A DNA stretch of 64,000 bases from Mayfieldus sp038040285 (GTDB taxonomy: Bacteria; Actinomycetota; Thermoleophilia; Solirubrobacterales; 70-9). The translations under genes and the position numbers were made by a program. Positions within the stretch are counted from its first letter, which is position 1, and every line of letters starts with the position of its first letter. Below, in pieces: positions 1 through 8,462 of the stretch. Under the pieces are notes generated by a model. It made no database searches. It was given only the letters and a program-made list of their open reading frames with translations, and was not told where the DNA came from. The stretch covers positions 21,425-85,424 of the forward strand of contig JBBPIN010000008.1 of the NCBI GenBank assembly GCA_038040285.1, read 5' to 3'.

Positions 1-1092
1 GGAGTCTCGGGGGTTGACATAACCCACGTCCTCTACGACGCCGCCCGCGAGCCGACCGGCTCGCCGGACTCCGGTCCGGAGTGGCTGCCCCGCCCCGAGC
101 CCAACGGGGCCAAGCTGCTCGCCGACGCGCTGCTGGAGCGGGCGACGAGCCCGCGCGAGATCGTCCGCGGAGCGCGCGCCGTGCTGCGCGGCCCGCGGCG
201 CATCGCCTCACAGCTACGGGACGGGCTCGCGGCGACCGGCAAGATGGTCGGCGCCGGGCTCTCGGCTCCCCGCTCCCCGCTCAACGTGGAGATCGGGGGG
301 CACCGACGCTTTGCCTGGGTGACCTCAGACCTGGGCGAGTTCAAGCGGATCAAGAACGAGCTCGGTGGAACCGTCAACGACGTCGTCCTGGCGGCCGTGA
401 CCGGGGCGCTCGCGCGGTACATGCGAGCCCGTGGCTTCGACACCAACGAGCTGGAGCTGAGGGCGATGGTGCCGGTCAGTGTGCGCGCCGACGAGGAGCA
501 CGGCGCGCTCGGCAACCGCGTCGCCGCGATCATGGCGCCGCTGCCGGTCTGGTCCGAGGACCCCGTCGAGACCCTCCACCTGATCAACGACACGATGGGC
601 GACCTGAAGGGCTCCGGGCAGGCGGTCGGCGCCGAGATCCTCACCGGCCTCGCCGACTTCGCGCCGCCGACGATCGCCTCTCAGGCAGCGCGGCTGCAAT
701 CGGCGCAGCGCTTCTTCAACCTCGTCGTCACGAACATCCCCGGGCCGCAGTTCCCGCTCTACGTCCTCGGCCGCGAGATGCAGGCGCTCTACCCGATGGT
801 GCCGCTTGCCCAAAAACAGGCGGTATGCGTGGGGATCATGTCCTACAACGGCCAGATCCACTTCGGGCTGATCGGCGACTACGACGCGATGGCCCACCTC
901 GACAGCCTGGCGCTCGACCTCGAGGCCGCGATCGACGACCTCTCGGCCGCCGCCCCGAAGCGCCAGCGCCGCGGCAGAGCGCGCAAGGCGCCAAAGAAGG
1001 TCACAGCGCCGCGGAAGACCGTGGGCACTGAAGCTGCCAAGGACGGCGCCGGCGCCGAGGGCGGCTCCGCGAAGGCCCCGACGAAGGGTTAG
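1..1092 (+). CDS. WS/DGAT-family acyltransferase, C-terminal part (5' end outside window)
   Basis: Likely a wax ester synthase/diacylglycerol acyltransferase that moves an acyl group from acyl-CoA to an alcohol or diacylglycerol to make storage lipid. The frame is open from base 1, so the gene begins upstream. The first residues, GVSGVDITHVL, directly follow where the catalytic HHxxxDG motif of this family sits, so the active-site histidines lie just outside the window. Family blocks seen are NDVVLAAVTGALARYM, a PVSVR segment, GNR, and NIPGP near the C-terminus. The last ~45 residues are a Lys/Ala-rich low-complexity tail. The TAG stop overlaps the TAA stop of the convergent deacetylase. The family call is solid; the substrate is unknown. 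Confidence 0.85.
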   Translation, partial: GVSGVDITHVLYDAAREPTGSPDSGPEWLPRPEPNGAKLLADALLERATSPREIVRGARAVLRGPRRIASQLRDGLAATGKMVGAGLSAPRSPLNVEIGGHRRFAWVTSDLGEFKRIKNELGGTVNDVVLAAVTGALARYMRARGFDTNELELRAMVPVSVRADEEHGALGNRVAAIMAPLPVWSEDPVETLHLINDTMGDLKGSGQAVGAEILTGLADFAPPTIASQAARLQSAQRFFNLVVTNIPGPQFPLYVLGREMQALYPMVPLAQKQAVCVGIMSYNGQIHFGLIGDYDAMAHLDSLALDLEAAIDDLSAAAPKRQRRGRARKAPKKVTAPRKTVGTEAAKDGAGAEGGSAKAPTKG

Positions 1093-1808
1093 CTTCCGCC
1101 CCGCTCCGGGCCGCCAGGGACCCGGGCGCGCGCCGCGAGCGCGCTGCGATGGGTCGTTCGGGCTGCGGCAAGCGACCCTTCCTCGGCGAGGCGCAGGAGG
1201 AGATTGAGGTCCTCCTCTCTGCCGCGGTCATAGCCGGAGCCGCAATCGGGATCGCGATGGCCCGGGTGGACGACCCACTCTGTGGCTCCCTCGGGCAGGG
1301 TGCCGCCTTGTAACGCCTCGGCCAACAGCCGCGGCAGTACGGGTTCACCCTCGTGCAGCCGCCCAATGAGGCGATCCGGGCAGGGCACCCCAAGCTCTTG
1401 AAGGCGGTAGCGATGGTCCTCCCCCACGCTGCGAACCGGCACTCGCAGCTGCATCGCCAGCTCCTCAACCGCGCTGGCGAGCGGAAGCGCGGCATGGCAG
1501 TGATGGTGGCCGTCGATGTAGTCCGGCGGGGCTCCGAAGAGGCGCTCGAAGGCCTCGGCCTGGCGGCGGGGCGCCAACAAGGCCTCGTCGTGTCCTGCAC
1601 CCTCCGGCAGCTCCAGGTGCAGCCCGATCTCGACCCCGGCCTCGAGCAGGGGCGCGGGTTCACAGGCCGGGCGCAGCACCAGGACGCTGACCGCGTCCAC
1701 CGCTCCCGCTCTGGCCGCCTCCTCGATCCCTGCGTTGTAACCCGGCGAGTAGCCCCAGTCGTCGGCGGTGATGATCAGCTGCCCGGCTTGGTCTGAGGGC
1801 TCGGTCAT
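1089..1808 (-). CDS. YdjC/ChbG-family carbohydrate deacetylase
   Basis: A 239-residue protein of the YdjC/ChbG family, metal-dependent enzymes that remove N-acetyl groups from sugars such as chitooligosaccharides; some relatives (HpnK) act near hopanoid genes. Near the N-terminus it has the family's LIITADDWGYSPGYN block with the metal-binding Asp pair, then GLHLEL, then YIDGHHHCHA with the histidine cluster, and VVHPGHRD near residue 190. The start is ATG with a GGAGGG Shine-Dalgarno 3 bases upstream. It is a single minus-strand gene, divergent from the GNAT gene and convergent with the acyltransferase. The exact substrate cannot be told from sequence. Confidence 0.8.
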   Translation of the reverse strand: MTEPSDQAGQLIITADDWGYSPGYNAGIEEAARAGAVDAVSVLVLRPACEPAPLLEAGVEIGLHLELPEGAGHDEALLAPRRQAEAFERLFGAPPDYIDGHHHCHAALPLASAVEELAMQLRVPVRSVGEDHRYRLQELGVPCPDRLIGRLHEGEPVLPRLLAEALQGGTLPEGATEWVVHPGHRDPDCGSGYDRGREEDLNLLLRLAEEGSLAAARTTHRSALAARARVPGGPERGGS

Positions 1809-1896
1809 CGGCCCTCCGGATTGTCCTCGTTCGATGGGCTGTCAGGCAATCCCCGAAAAAAGAAAGCGCCAATCGCCGGTCGCGAGTTTCCCCCTC

Positions 1897-1902
1897 TAGG
1901 CT
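1897..1902 (+). promoter_or_regulatory. -10 box TAGGCT for the GNAT gene (leaderless start)
   Basis: TAGGCT is followed by exactly 7 bases and then the ATG at 1910, with no Shine-Dalgarno between. This TANNNT-N7-ATG layout is the classic actinobacterial leaderless arrangement and recurs at many genes in this window. Confidence 0.55.
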
Positions 1903-1909
1903 GCGCGAA

Positions 1910-2398
1910 ATGATCCGTCCTGCGCAACCAAACGACGCCGAGGCGATCGCGGCGATCTACAACCAGGGGATCGAGGAGCGCCAGGCGACCTTCCAGACGC
2001 GGCCCCACGACCCCGGCGAGCTGGAGCTGAAGACCGAGCAGCTCGGCGGGCAGCTGCTCGTCGCCGAGCGCGACGGCCGTGTGGTCGGTTGGGCGGGTTG
2101 GAGCGGATACGACGATCGCGCCGACTACTACGCCGGGATAGCCGAGTGCGCCGTGTACGTCGGTCGTGACACTCGCAGGCAGGGTGTCGGGGCGGCCCTA
2201 CTCAACGGCCTGGCCGACGAGGCGTCGAAGTTCGGTGTCCACAAGCTGGTCGCCAAGATCTTCACCACCAACGAGCCGAGCGTCGTCCTGTTTCGTCGCT
2301 GCGGCTTTCGAGAGGTCGGAACGCACATGCGCCACGGCCAACTCGATGGCCAGTGGAAGGACGTGCTGGTCATGGAGCGGTCACTTCCCAACGCCTGA
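1910..2398 (+). CDS. GNAT N-acetyltransferase, phosphinothricin/ArsN1-like
   Basis: A 162-residue GCN5-related N-acetyltransferase using acetyl-CoA. The N-terminus (MIRPAQPNDAEAIAAIYNQG) and the ATFQTRP stretch resemble the phosphinothricin acetyltransferase/ArsN1 group, which acetylates the amino group of phosphinothricin or arsinothricin. The acetyl-CoA loop is seen as VGRDTRRQGVGAALL at about residues 83-97. A later FRRCGFREVG block is typical of the fold. No arsenic genes are nearby, so a resistance role is inference only; a general amino-acid acetyltransferase is the alternative. The downstream HAD gene begins 12 bases after the stop and may be cotranscribed. Confidence 0.75.
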   Translation: MIRPAQPNDAEAIAAIYNQGIEERQATFQTRPHDPGELELKTEQLGGQLLVAERDGRVVGWAGWSGYDDRADYYAGIAECAVYVGRDTRRQGVGAALLNGLADEASKFGVHKLVAKIFTTNEPSVVLFRRCGFREVGTHMRHGQLDGQWKDVLVMERSLPNA

Positions 2399-2410
2399 AA
2401 GAGTGCGCCG

Positions 2411-3067
2411 ATGATCGAGGCGGTCGCCTTCGACCTCGACGGCACCCTGATCGAGTCCGAACGGCGCTGGGAAGCGGCGCGGCAGGACGTGACCGAGAGC
2501 GCCGGTGGACGCTGGCGCGACGACGCCCAGCCCTCGATGATGGGCCTCAGCACGCCGGAATGGATCGCCTACATGCAGGAAGAGCTCGGCGTGGCCCTGG
2601 AAGCGGATGAGATCCGCCAGCGGGTTCTCGAGCGGATCAAGGCGTCCTACTGCGAGCAACTGCCGCTGGTCGAAGGCGCAGAGGAATCGGTACGCCGGCT
2701 GGCGGGGCGCTGGCCGCTAGCCGTGGCCTCCTCCTCACCGCGCGAGCTGATCGAGCTGGTGCTGGAGCTGGCTGGGCTCGGGGAACGCTTTGACGTGGTG
2801 ATCTCGTCTGAGGAGGTCCCGCGGGGAAAGCCCGCCCCCGCCGTCTACCTGAGGGCCTGCGAGCTGCTCGGGTCGGGGCCGTCCCACACGGCCGCAATCG
2901 AGGACTCGGAGGCCGGGGTGCGCTCCGCCGTCGCGGCGGGGATGCCGGTGGTGCTGATCCCGGGCACCGAGTTCCCGCCCGACCCGGCGGTGCTCGAGGA
3001 GGCCGACCTCGTCCTCGCCTCGATCACGGCGCTCGACGTCGATGCGGTCGCGGCGCTGGGCGCCTAG
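2411..3067 (+). CDS. HAD-superfamily hydrolase, beta-phosphoglucomutase-like
   Basis: A 218-residue phosphatase/phosphomutase-like enzyme. Motif I is FDLDGTLIES (residues 8-17, nucleophile Asp and acid Asp), motif II is the SSSPREL serine block near residue 100, motif III the Lys of PRGKPAPAVY, and motif IV IEDSEAGVRSA. An alpha-helical cap lies between motifs I and II, as in the PgmB/YcjU subfamily. It sits 12 bases after the GNAT gene on the same strand. The substrate, a sugar phosphate or other small phosphomonoester, is not predictable from sequence. Confidence 0.8.
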   Translation: MIEAVAFDLDGTLIESERRWEAARQDVTESAGGRWRDDAQPSMMGLSTPEWIAYMQEELGVALEADEIRQRVLERIKASYCEQLPLVEGAEESVRRLAGRWPLAVASSSPRELIELVLELAGLGERFDVVISSEEVPRGKPAPAVYLRACELLGSGPSHTAAIEDSEAGVRSAVAAGMPVVLIPGTEFPPDPAVLEEADLVLASITALDVDAVAALGA

Positions 3068-3079
3068 GCGTCGGCCTGG

Positions 3080-4612
3080 CTAGTGCCGAACGACCAGGGT
3101 CGCGGCGAAGGGTTCGTGGTCGTGCGTGTACAGCCAGTCGCCGAAGGCGAAGCCCCCCTGCCTGGGGTCGGCGTTGATCAGCGCCGCGGTGATGCGGCTG
3201 CAGTTGCCGGGATGGCGCAGCGTCACCCCGCGCACACCACCGTGCTCGGCAAACCGCATCTTGATCCGGACCTTGCCCGTCTCCACGGGGCCCTCGCGGC
3301 AGACCAGCGCGAAGGCCGATTGTGTCCCGCGCTGCCCTCCGGCGAGCAGGCGCAGCGCGCCGACGTTGCGCGGCTTTACGTCAAAGAAGAGGTACCCCGT
3401 ATGGCTGAGGCGGCGGACGATGAAGCGGCCGGGATGCAGTGTTCCTCGACGCTGCACGTCGTCCCATAGCGGCCCATCGACGTAGGGGAAATCGCCCGGC
3501 GTGCGCCATTCGGCCGTCGCGGCGGCGAAGCGCGCGAACTCGTGCGGAAAGTCATTGCCGCGCGCCCCCCTGCCCTTCTTGCGCGCCACCGTCCTGATCG
3601 CCGCGTTGTAGGCGTTGATCGAGAACCCCGACGGCCTTACCTTGCGGGCTCGCTCCCAGGCAGTTCGCACGATCTCGTTTCCGTAGTTGCCGGCGAGCCA
3701 GTGATTCCAGACCGCGGACCCGTAGATCTTGATGCTGTTGCCGGTGATCGGAAGCTTTGAGCGCGCTACCCAGCGCTTGATGTAGCGCAGGTAGTCGTTG
3801 CTGTTCGGGTAGACGTGGTCCTCCATCCAGACCGCGGTCGCCTCGTAGAACCAGAGGTCCTGGTTGACGTCGTAGCCGAACTGGAGGACGTGGTTGTACT
3901 CGTGGGCGAGGGTGACGTCGAGGTCGTTGATCGGAGTGGTGCCGGGGAACTCGGCCGGGCTGTAGTCGTTGTCGACGACGAGATAGGCGTACTGGGTGTG
4001 GCCTCTCTGCCTGACGTCGGGGGCCGAGTAGCCAAACAGCTGGCCCCACAGCTGGACCAGGTAGATGTCGGTCCGCGAGTCGCCTCCGCGCGTGCCGTCG
4101 GGCTTTGGCGCCTTCCAGCCGAGGGCCCCGTTCTCGACCGCGTAGACCTCCTCCCCTACCGCCCCGACCTGCTCGACGTAGTCGGGCACCCCGTTTGCGT
4201 TGGCATCGGTCAGGTCGGGTGCGTCGATGCCGCTGCCGACGTAATGGACGCAGAAGTGCGCGGTGCAGTAGGGCGGCTGCTCGGGGACCATATAGGCGTG
4301 GCCGTCCGGGTCCCCGGGATTGGTCGGACGCGCGAGCAGGGTCTCGGCGTGACGGCGCTCGACCGGCCCAAGGGTCCCCAGCGAGCGCGAGAGCGCCAGC
4401 AGAGTCGTGGTCAGGTCCTTCGCCGGCGCGTGGCGCACCCGGTGGTGTTTTGCCGAGCTAAGCAGGCGGGTCGCCCGGTGAAGCGCTCGCGAGGCCTTGC
4501 GCGGAGACAATTTCACGCCCATTGGGGCGGCGGAGGCGCTCACGGCTCCCGCGACGCCGAGCAATACGGTCACCAGCAGGAGCGAGGTCCCGATCTGCCG
4601 GCGGACTCGCAT
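3080..4612 (-). CDS. Secreted zinc metalloprotease-like protein (MXAN_6640-like)
   Basis: A 510-residue exported protein from the ATG at 4612. A longer frame exists to 4696, but it would overlap nadE and would place residues ahead of the signal peptide. The N-terminus is a signal peptide (MRVRRQIGTSLLLVTVLLGV, with an Ala-rich cleavage region). The zinc motif is HEYNH at residues 237-241 in LAHEYNHVLQFGYD, followed by a downstream FYEATAVWMED that could give the third ligand. A calcium-like loop DANANGVPDY precedes it. The layout matches the MXAN_6640-type putative metalloproteases, whose substrates are unknown. The gene diverges from nadE. Confidence 0.7.
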   Translation of the reverse strand: MRVRRQIGTSLLLVTVLLGVAGAVSASAAPMGVKLSPRKASRALHRATRLLSSAKHHRVRHAPAKDLTTTLLALSRSLGTLGPVERRHAETLLARPTNPGDPDGHAYMVPEQPPYCTAHFCVHYVGSGIDAPDLTDANANGVPDYVEQVGAVGEEVYAVENGALGWKAPKPDGTRGGDSRTDIYLVQLWGQLFGYSAPDVRQRGHTQYAYLVVDNDYSPAEFPGTTPINDLDVTLAHEYNHVLQFGYDVNQDLWFYEATAVWMEDHVYPNSNDYLRYIKRWVARSKLPITGNSIKIYGSAVWNHWLAGNYGNEIVRTAWERARKVRPSGFSINAYNAAIRTVARKKGRGARGNDFPHEFARFAAATAEWRTPGDFPYVDGPLWDDVQRRGTLHPGRFIVRRLSHTGYLFFDVKPRNVGALRLLAGGQRGTQSAFALVCREGPVETGKVRIKMRFAEHGGVRGVTLRHPGNCSRITAALINADPRQGGFAFGDWLYTHDHEPFAATLVVRH

Positions 4613-4622
4613 GCGACGGGCA

Positions 4623-4628
4623 ACTATA
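4623..4628 (-). promoter_or_regulatory. -10 box TATAGT for the metalloprotease gene
   Basis: On the minus strand TATAGT lies 10 bases before the ATG at 4612, leaving room for a leader of only about 3 bases. It supports the downstream ATG as the true start. The box lies in the 71-bp divergent gap to nadE. Confidence 0.5.
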
Positions 4629-4683
4629 GGGCCGTCCGGGACCGGGTCTGCAGACCGTTGATCAGGCGGGCAATACTCCATAT

Positions 4684-6384
4684 GTGGGGAAAACACCGCA
4701 AATCCGCCTGGGGCTCGCCCAGATCGACCCGACCGTCGGCGACATCGACGGTAATACGAGCAAGATTCGGGAGTGGATCGGCCGCGCCCGCGACGCCGGA
4801 GTCGATCTGGTGGTGTTCCCGGAGCTCTGCGTTCCCGGCTACCCGGCCGAGGACCTCTACCTGAAGCGGCACTTCGTCGAGGCCAACCGCCGCGCCGTCG
4901 ATGAGCTTGCCGCCGACGTGACCGGGATCGCCGCCGTGGTCGGCTTCGCCGAGGCCGGGGAGGGCACGACCGACGGCCGGCCGGTGGTCCACAACTCGAT
5001 CGCCCTGCTTGCCGATGGGGCGGTCCAGGCCGTCTATCGCAAGCAGCGCCTGCCCAACTATGCGGTCTTCGACGAGCAGCGCTACTTCACCCCGGGCAAC
5101 GAGCAGGTGACCGTGGAGTTGGCGGGGACGAAGGTCGGCCTGACGATCTGCGAGGACTGCTGGGTCGAGGGCCCACCCGCTTCGCTGGAGGCCCAGGAGG
5201 GAGCACAGCTGATCGTCAACCCGTCCGGCTCCCCCTATCACCGGGGCAAGGGAGCCGAGCGAGAGCAGATGTTCGTCGATCGCGCCCGCGCCTACGGGGC
5301 CGCCTTTGCCTTCTGCAACCTCGTCGGCGGCCAGGACGAGCTGGTCTTCGACGGCCACAGCCTGATCTTCGACGCCGAGGGCAACCTGCTCGCGCGGAGT
5401 CGCCAGTTCACCGAGGAGCTGCTGGTCTGCGAGCTGGGATCGGGCGAGCCCTGCCCCCGCGCCGAGCCCCTTCCCGACCTCGACGAGGTCTACGCGGCGC
5501 TAGTGCTGGGGCTTGGGGACTACGTTCGCAAGAACGGCTTTCGTCGCGTCGCCCTGGCGCTGTCGGGGGGCATCGACTCGGCGCTCGTGGCGCTGATCGC
5601 GGTCGACGCCCTTGGGCCCGAGGCGGTGACCTGCGTGGTGATGCCCTCCCCCCACTCCAGCTCCGAGACTCAGGAAGACGCGCGCCGGATCGCCACCAAC
5701 CTGGGCGCCGAGCTGATCGAGATCCCGATCGAATCGATGATGAGCGACTACGCGAAAGCGCTGGGCGGAAGCGTGGACGGTGCGGGGCCGGTTCCGGGCC
5801 CAGGAGATCCCACCCGCGCGGCCGGCCCGGGTCTGGACCAGGAAAAGGCACAGCAGCTGACCGAGGAAAACCTGCAGGCACGGATCCGCGGCAACCTGAT
5901 GATGGCGCTGTCCAATCGCCATGGCTGGCTGGTGCTGACGACCGGCAACAAGAGCGAGATGTCGGTCGGCTACGCGACCCTCTACGGGGACATGGCCGGG
6001 GGCTTCGCGGTGATCAAGGACGTGCCGAAGACGTTGGTCTACGAATTGGTTCGCCGCCGCAACGAGGCCGCCGGGCGCGAGCTTGTGCCCGCGTCGGTGC
6101 TCGAGCGTCCGCCGTCGGCGGAGCTGCGCCCTGGCCAGCTCGACACCGATTCGCTGCCCCCCTACGCGGTGCTCGACCGCATCCTCGAGGCGTATGTCGA
6201 GCAGGACGCGGGGCGCGAGCAGATCGTTGCCGCGGGAGTGCCGGCCGACGTCGTCGATGAGGTGATCCGGATGGTCGATCGCTCCGAATACAAGCGGCGC
6301 CAGGCGGCGCCCGGAATCCGCATAACGCCGCGCGCCTTCGGCAGGGACCGGCGCCTACCGATCACCAACCGGTTCGGCGGTTAG
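4684..6384 (+). CDS. nadE: Glutamine-dependent NAD+ synthetase
   Basis: Makes NAD+ from nicotinic acid adenine dinucleotide and ATP with ammonia from glutamine, the last step of NAD biosynthesis. At 566 residues it is the two-domain form. The N-terminal nitrilase-type glutaminase domain shows the Glu-Lys-Cys triad: E47 in FPELCVPGYP, K120 in YRKQRLPNY, and C156 in GLTICEDCW. The C-terminal synthetase carries the ATP loop SGGIDS at 294-299 and LTTGNKSEMSVGYATLYGD. The start is a GTG; an ATG two bases earlier is in another frame. The gene stands alone on the plus strand, convergent with the thioesterase. Confidence 0.96.
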   Translation: MGKTPQIRLGLAQIDPTVGDIDGNTSKIREWIGRARDAGVDLVVFPELCVPGYPAEDLYLKRHFVEANRRAVDELAADVTGIAAVVGFAEAGEGTTDGRPVVHNSIALLADGAVQAVYRKQRLPNYAVFDEQRYFTPGNEQVTVELAGTKVGLTICEDCWVEGPPASLEAQEGAQLIVNPSGSPYHRGKGAEREQMFVDRARAYGAAFAFCNLVGGQDELVFDGHSLIFDAEGNLLARSRQFTEELLVCELGSGEPCPRAEPLPDLDEVYAALVLGLGDYVRKNGFRRVALALSGGIDSALVALIAVDALGPEAVTCVVMPSPHSSSETQEDARRIATNLGAELIEIPIESMMSDYAKALGGSVDGAGPVPGPGDPTRAAGPGLDQEKAQQLTEENLQARIRGNLMMALSNRHGWLVLTTGNKSEMSVGYATLYGDMAGGFAVIKDVPKTLVYELVRRRNEAAGRELVPASVLERPPSAELRPGQLDTDSLPPYAVLDRILEAYVEQDAGREQIVAAGVPADVVDEVIRMVDRSEYKRRQAAPGIRITPRAFGRDRRLPITNRFGG

Positions 6385-6406
6385 CGCCCGAGTGGTGGGC
6401 GGTGCC

Positions 6407-6811
6407 CTAGCCGGGCGCTTCGAACGGTCGCACGGCGACCGTCACCTTTGCAAGCGCGCATAGGCGCCCCTGATCGTCGCTCGCCTCCGCGTCCCAGACC
6501 CAGGTCGTCTTGCCGCGATGGCGCGCGCGAGCGGTCACGGTGACGCTGCCCTCGGTGACCGATCGGACGAGCGAGATATCGATTGACTGACCCAGCGCCA
6601 CCATCCCGTCCATGATCACCTGGATCACGGTGGAGCGCGAGCACAGCTCGTCGATCATCGTCATGATCACGCCGCCGTGGAGGTAGCCGTAGGGTTGCTT
6701 CAGTTCGTCGCGGACCTCGATCCGCGCCTGTGCCCCGTCCGGGTCGTTGCTGAGCCACTCGACTCCGATCAGACCGCTGAACGGAGATACGTCTGGCTGG
6801 TCCGTGGACAT
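6407..6811 (-). CDS. PaaI-type hotdog-fold thioesterase
   Basis: A 134-residue single-hotdog protein likely to hydrolyse acyl-CoA thioesters, perhaps aromatic ones as in PaaI. The signature YLHGGVIMTMIDE at about residues 38-50 contains the HGG turn and the downstream acidic residue used in catalysis, and GQSIDISLVRS fits the substrate-tunnel strand. It lies 10 bases after the MMPL-like gene, but its own -10 box overlaps that gene's stop codon, so it can be transcribed separately. No phenylacetate genes are nearby, so the substrate is unknown. Confidence 0.8.
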   Translation of the reverse strand: MSTDQPDVSPFSGLIGVEWLSNDPDGAQARIEVRDELKQPYGYLHGGVIMTMIDELCSRSTVIQVIMDGMVALGQSIDISLVRSVTEGSVTVTARARHRGKTTWVWDAEASDDQGRLCALAKVTVAVRPFEAPG

Positions 6812-6818
6812 CGCCGGC

Positions 6819-6824
6819 AGGCTA
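6819..6824 (-). promoter_or_regulatory. -10 box TAGCCT for the thioesterase, overlapping the upstream stop codon
   Basis: TAGCCT on the minus strand is 7 bases before the ATG at 6811, the leaderless layout. Its first three bases are the TAG stop codon of the MMPL-like gene. Confidence 0.5.
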
Positions 6825-8381
6825 CTGACGACTCGCCCGGCCGGCCGTGAGACTCAGCAGCGCGGGTGCAATGAGCGCCTGCACGATCAGCAGCTCGAGG
6901 ACCAGTCCGGCCGCCATTCCGAGCCCGAACTCCTTGACGAAGCTGCGCGAGCCGAAGCCGAGCGCGACCCCGGCAATTGCCCCGGCGAGGCAGGCGGCCG
7001 CGGCGGGCGGCCCGCAGCGCGCCATCGCCTCCCGCACCCGCTCGACGCCGCTGACACCGTCGTCGACCTGCTGGGCGGCCCAGGCCAATGCCACCGCCTG
7101 GGAGGCGCACAGCGCCGCCACAACCGAGACCGCGGCCCCGATCGACCCGAGCTGCAAGGCCCCGCTCGAGGTGTAGTCGAGGAAGCCCTCCAGCCGCCCC
7201 TCCTGGAACGTGACCACCAGAAGACCGACGGCACCGACGGCGGGAATCGCCGCCGCCACGGCGGCCAGGATCGCCAGCCCGGCGCGTCGGCCGATTGCCC
7301 AGCCGAGGGCGACGGTGATCACGACCGCGGCGCCAATCGCGCCCCCGAGCTCCGGTCGACTGATCGTCGGAGCCAGCACTGCGCTTATCGCCGCTGCTGC
7401 GAGGCGTTGCGCCGGCACCGCGACGATCGCCAGCACGACTAAGGCGAGCATCGCGATCACGGCCCCGATTACGCGGCTCCAGCCGACCAGCCCGCCGATT
7501 CCGCGCCACGGTCTCGAAGCGCCGTCGCCCTCTGGGGGTTCGAGGGCACCCACCGCCCCCATCGCTCCCTGCGCAGCGGGCACCGCGAGCAGCGAGCCGA
7601 GGGCGCCGCCGAGCCCAAGCGAGGCGAGGTAGCCGACGCCCAGTATCGCCGCCGCGCCGAAGGTCGCAGCGGCCGCCAACCCCGACGCCCACAGGGCCGC
7701 CGGACCCGCCCCCGACCTGGCCATGGCGCAGAGCTGAAGCGCCAGCAGCGTGCCGCCAGCCGCCGCTCCGACGAGGGCGAGCCAGGAGACGTCGATCGGC
7801 CCCCCCAGAAGCTCGCAGGCAAGCGAGGAAAGAGCGGAGGTCGCGCCGGCGGCGAGCAGGGCGGCGCCGGCGGGGCGAACGCCAAGCGGCCCGACCGCGA
7901 TCAGCGCCACGAACGGCAGAGCGAGCAGGAGCAAGAAGAGGTCGTCGACGGCGTCGTCCTTCGCGATCCGAACTGTCACCACGGGGCCTTTGAAGGCGAG
8001 TGTCAGAGGTCCCGGATCGAGGTTGCGCTCGATTCGCCCGATCGCCGCGTCGCGCCTGTGCCCTTCGACGTCGAGGCGAACCAGCAGCAGGATCGAGTTG
8101 GTGCCGCGCTTTCGCCGCTGCTCGCGCACCGCCGCAACCGCGGGATCGGCGAACAGCTGGGCCCGCATCGTCCTCGCCGCGACCCGGAAGGTCGCGGAGC
8201 GTGCCGGAAGAGCACCCCGTACCTGGACATGCAGGGCGGCGCCCTTCGATTCCGCCGTGGAGAGCGCCAGACGGTCGGTCCACCCGGCCGCCAGAGCTGC
8301 ACCGAGCACGGCCACGGCTGCGAGCACCCCGAGCGCGCGTCCGGGGTGCTGGGCGGCCGTCGTGCGTAGTCGCTCGCCCAC
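6822..8381 (-). CDS. MMPL/RND-type membrane protein, reduced form
   Basis: A 519-residue polytopic membrane protein. The N-terminal membrane helix (about residues 15-35) is followed by one extracytoplasmic domain of roughly 120 residues, then a run of about ten hydrophobic segments. The C-terminus (VRFGSRSFVKEFGLGMAAGL-like block) resembles the last bundle of MMPL lipid exporters. Full-length MMPL proteins have two large loops and exceed 700 residues; here the second loop seems missing or very short. The start is set at GTG 8381 because TATGTT lies 6 bases upstream and the longer frame would run into the divergent gene. The cargo is unknown, and it may not be an active pump. Confidence 0.6.
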   Translation of the reverse strand: MGERLRTTAAQHPGRALGVLAAVAVLGAALAAGWTDRLALSTAESKGAALHVQVRGALPARSATFRVAARTMRAQLFADPAVAAVREQRRKRGTNSILLLVRLDVEGHRRDAAIGRIERNLDPGPLTLAFKGPVVTVRIAKDDAVDDLFLLLLALPFVALIAVGPLGVRPAGAALLAAGATSALSSLACELLGGPIDVSWLALVGAAAGGTLLALQLCAMARSGAGPAALWASGLAAAATFGAAAILGVGYLASLGLGGALGSLLAVPAAQGAMGAVGALEPPEGDGASRPWRGIGGLVGWSRVIGAVIAMLALVVLAIVAVPAQRLAAAAISAVLAPTISRPELGGAIGAAVVITVALGWAIGRRAGLAILAAVAAAIPAVGAVGLLVVTFQEGRLEGFLDYTSSGALQLGSIGAAVSVVAALCASQAVALAWAAQQVDDGVSGVERVREAMARCGPPAAAACLAGAIAGVALGFGSRSFVKEFGLGMAAGLVLELLIVQALIAPALLSLTAGRASRQ

Positions 8382-8387
8382 GCGCGC

Positions 8388-8393
8388 AACATA
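8388..8393 (-). promoter_or_regulatory. -10 box TATGTT for the MMPL-like gene
   Basis: TATGTT sits 6 bases before the GTG at 8381 on the minus strand, consistent with leaderless transcription, and supports that start. Confidence 0.45.
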
Positions 8394-8449
8394 TCCGCCG
8401 TTCCCGTCGTCGCGGGCGGTTACCTGCGCGGCCAGGGCCAACGAGTGCG

Positions 8450-8455
8450 TAGGCT
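8450..8455 (+). promoter_or_regulatory. -10 box TAGGCT for the HTH/anti-sigma-like gene
   Basis: TAGGCT is followed by seven bases (TTTTTCC) and the ATG at 8463. It forms a back-to-back pair with the box at 8388-8393 in the divergent gap. Confidence 0.5.
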
Positions 8456-8462
8456 TTTTTCC

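Noticed and set aside
81..1031. Long Arg/Ala-rich reading frames on both strands over real genes
   Set aside because: They are shadow frames caused by high GC; they lack domains, start sites and sensible composition, while another frame at the same place has clear family motifs.
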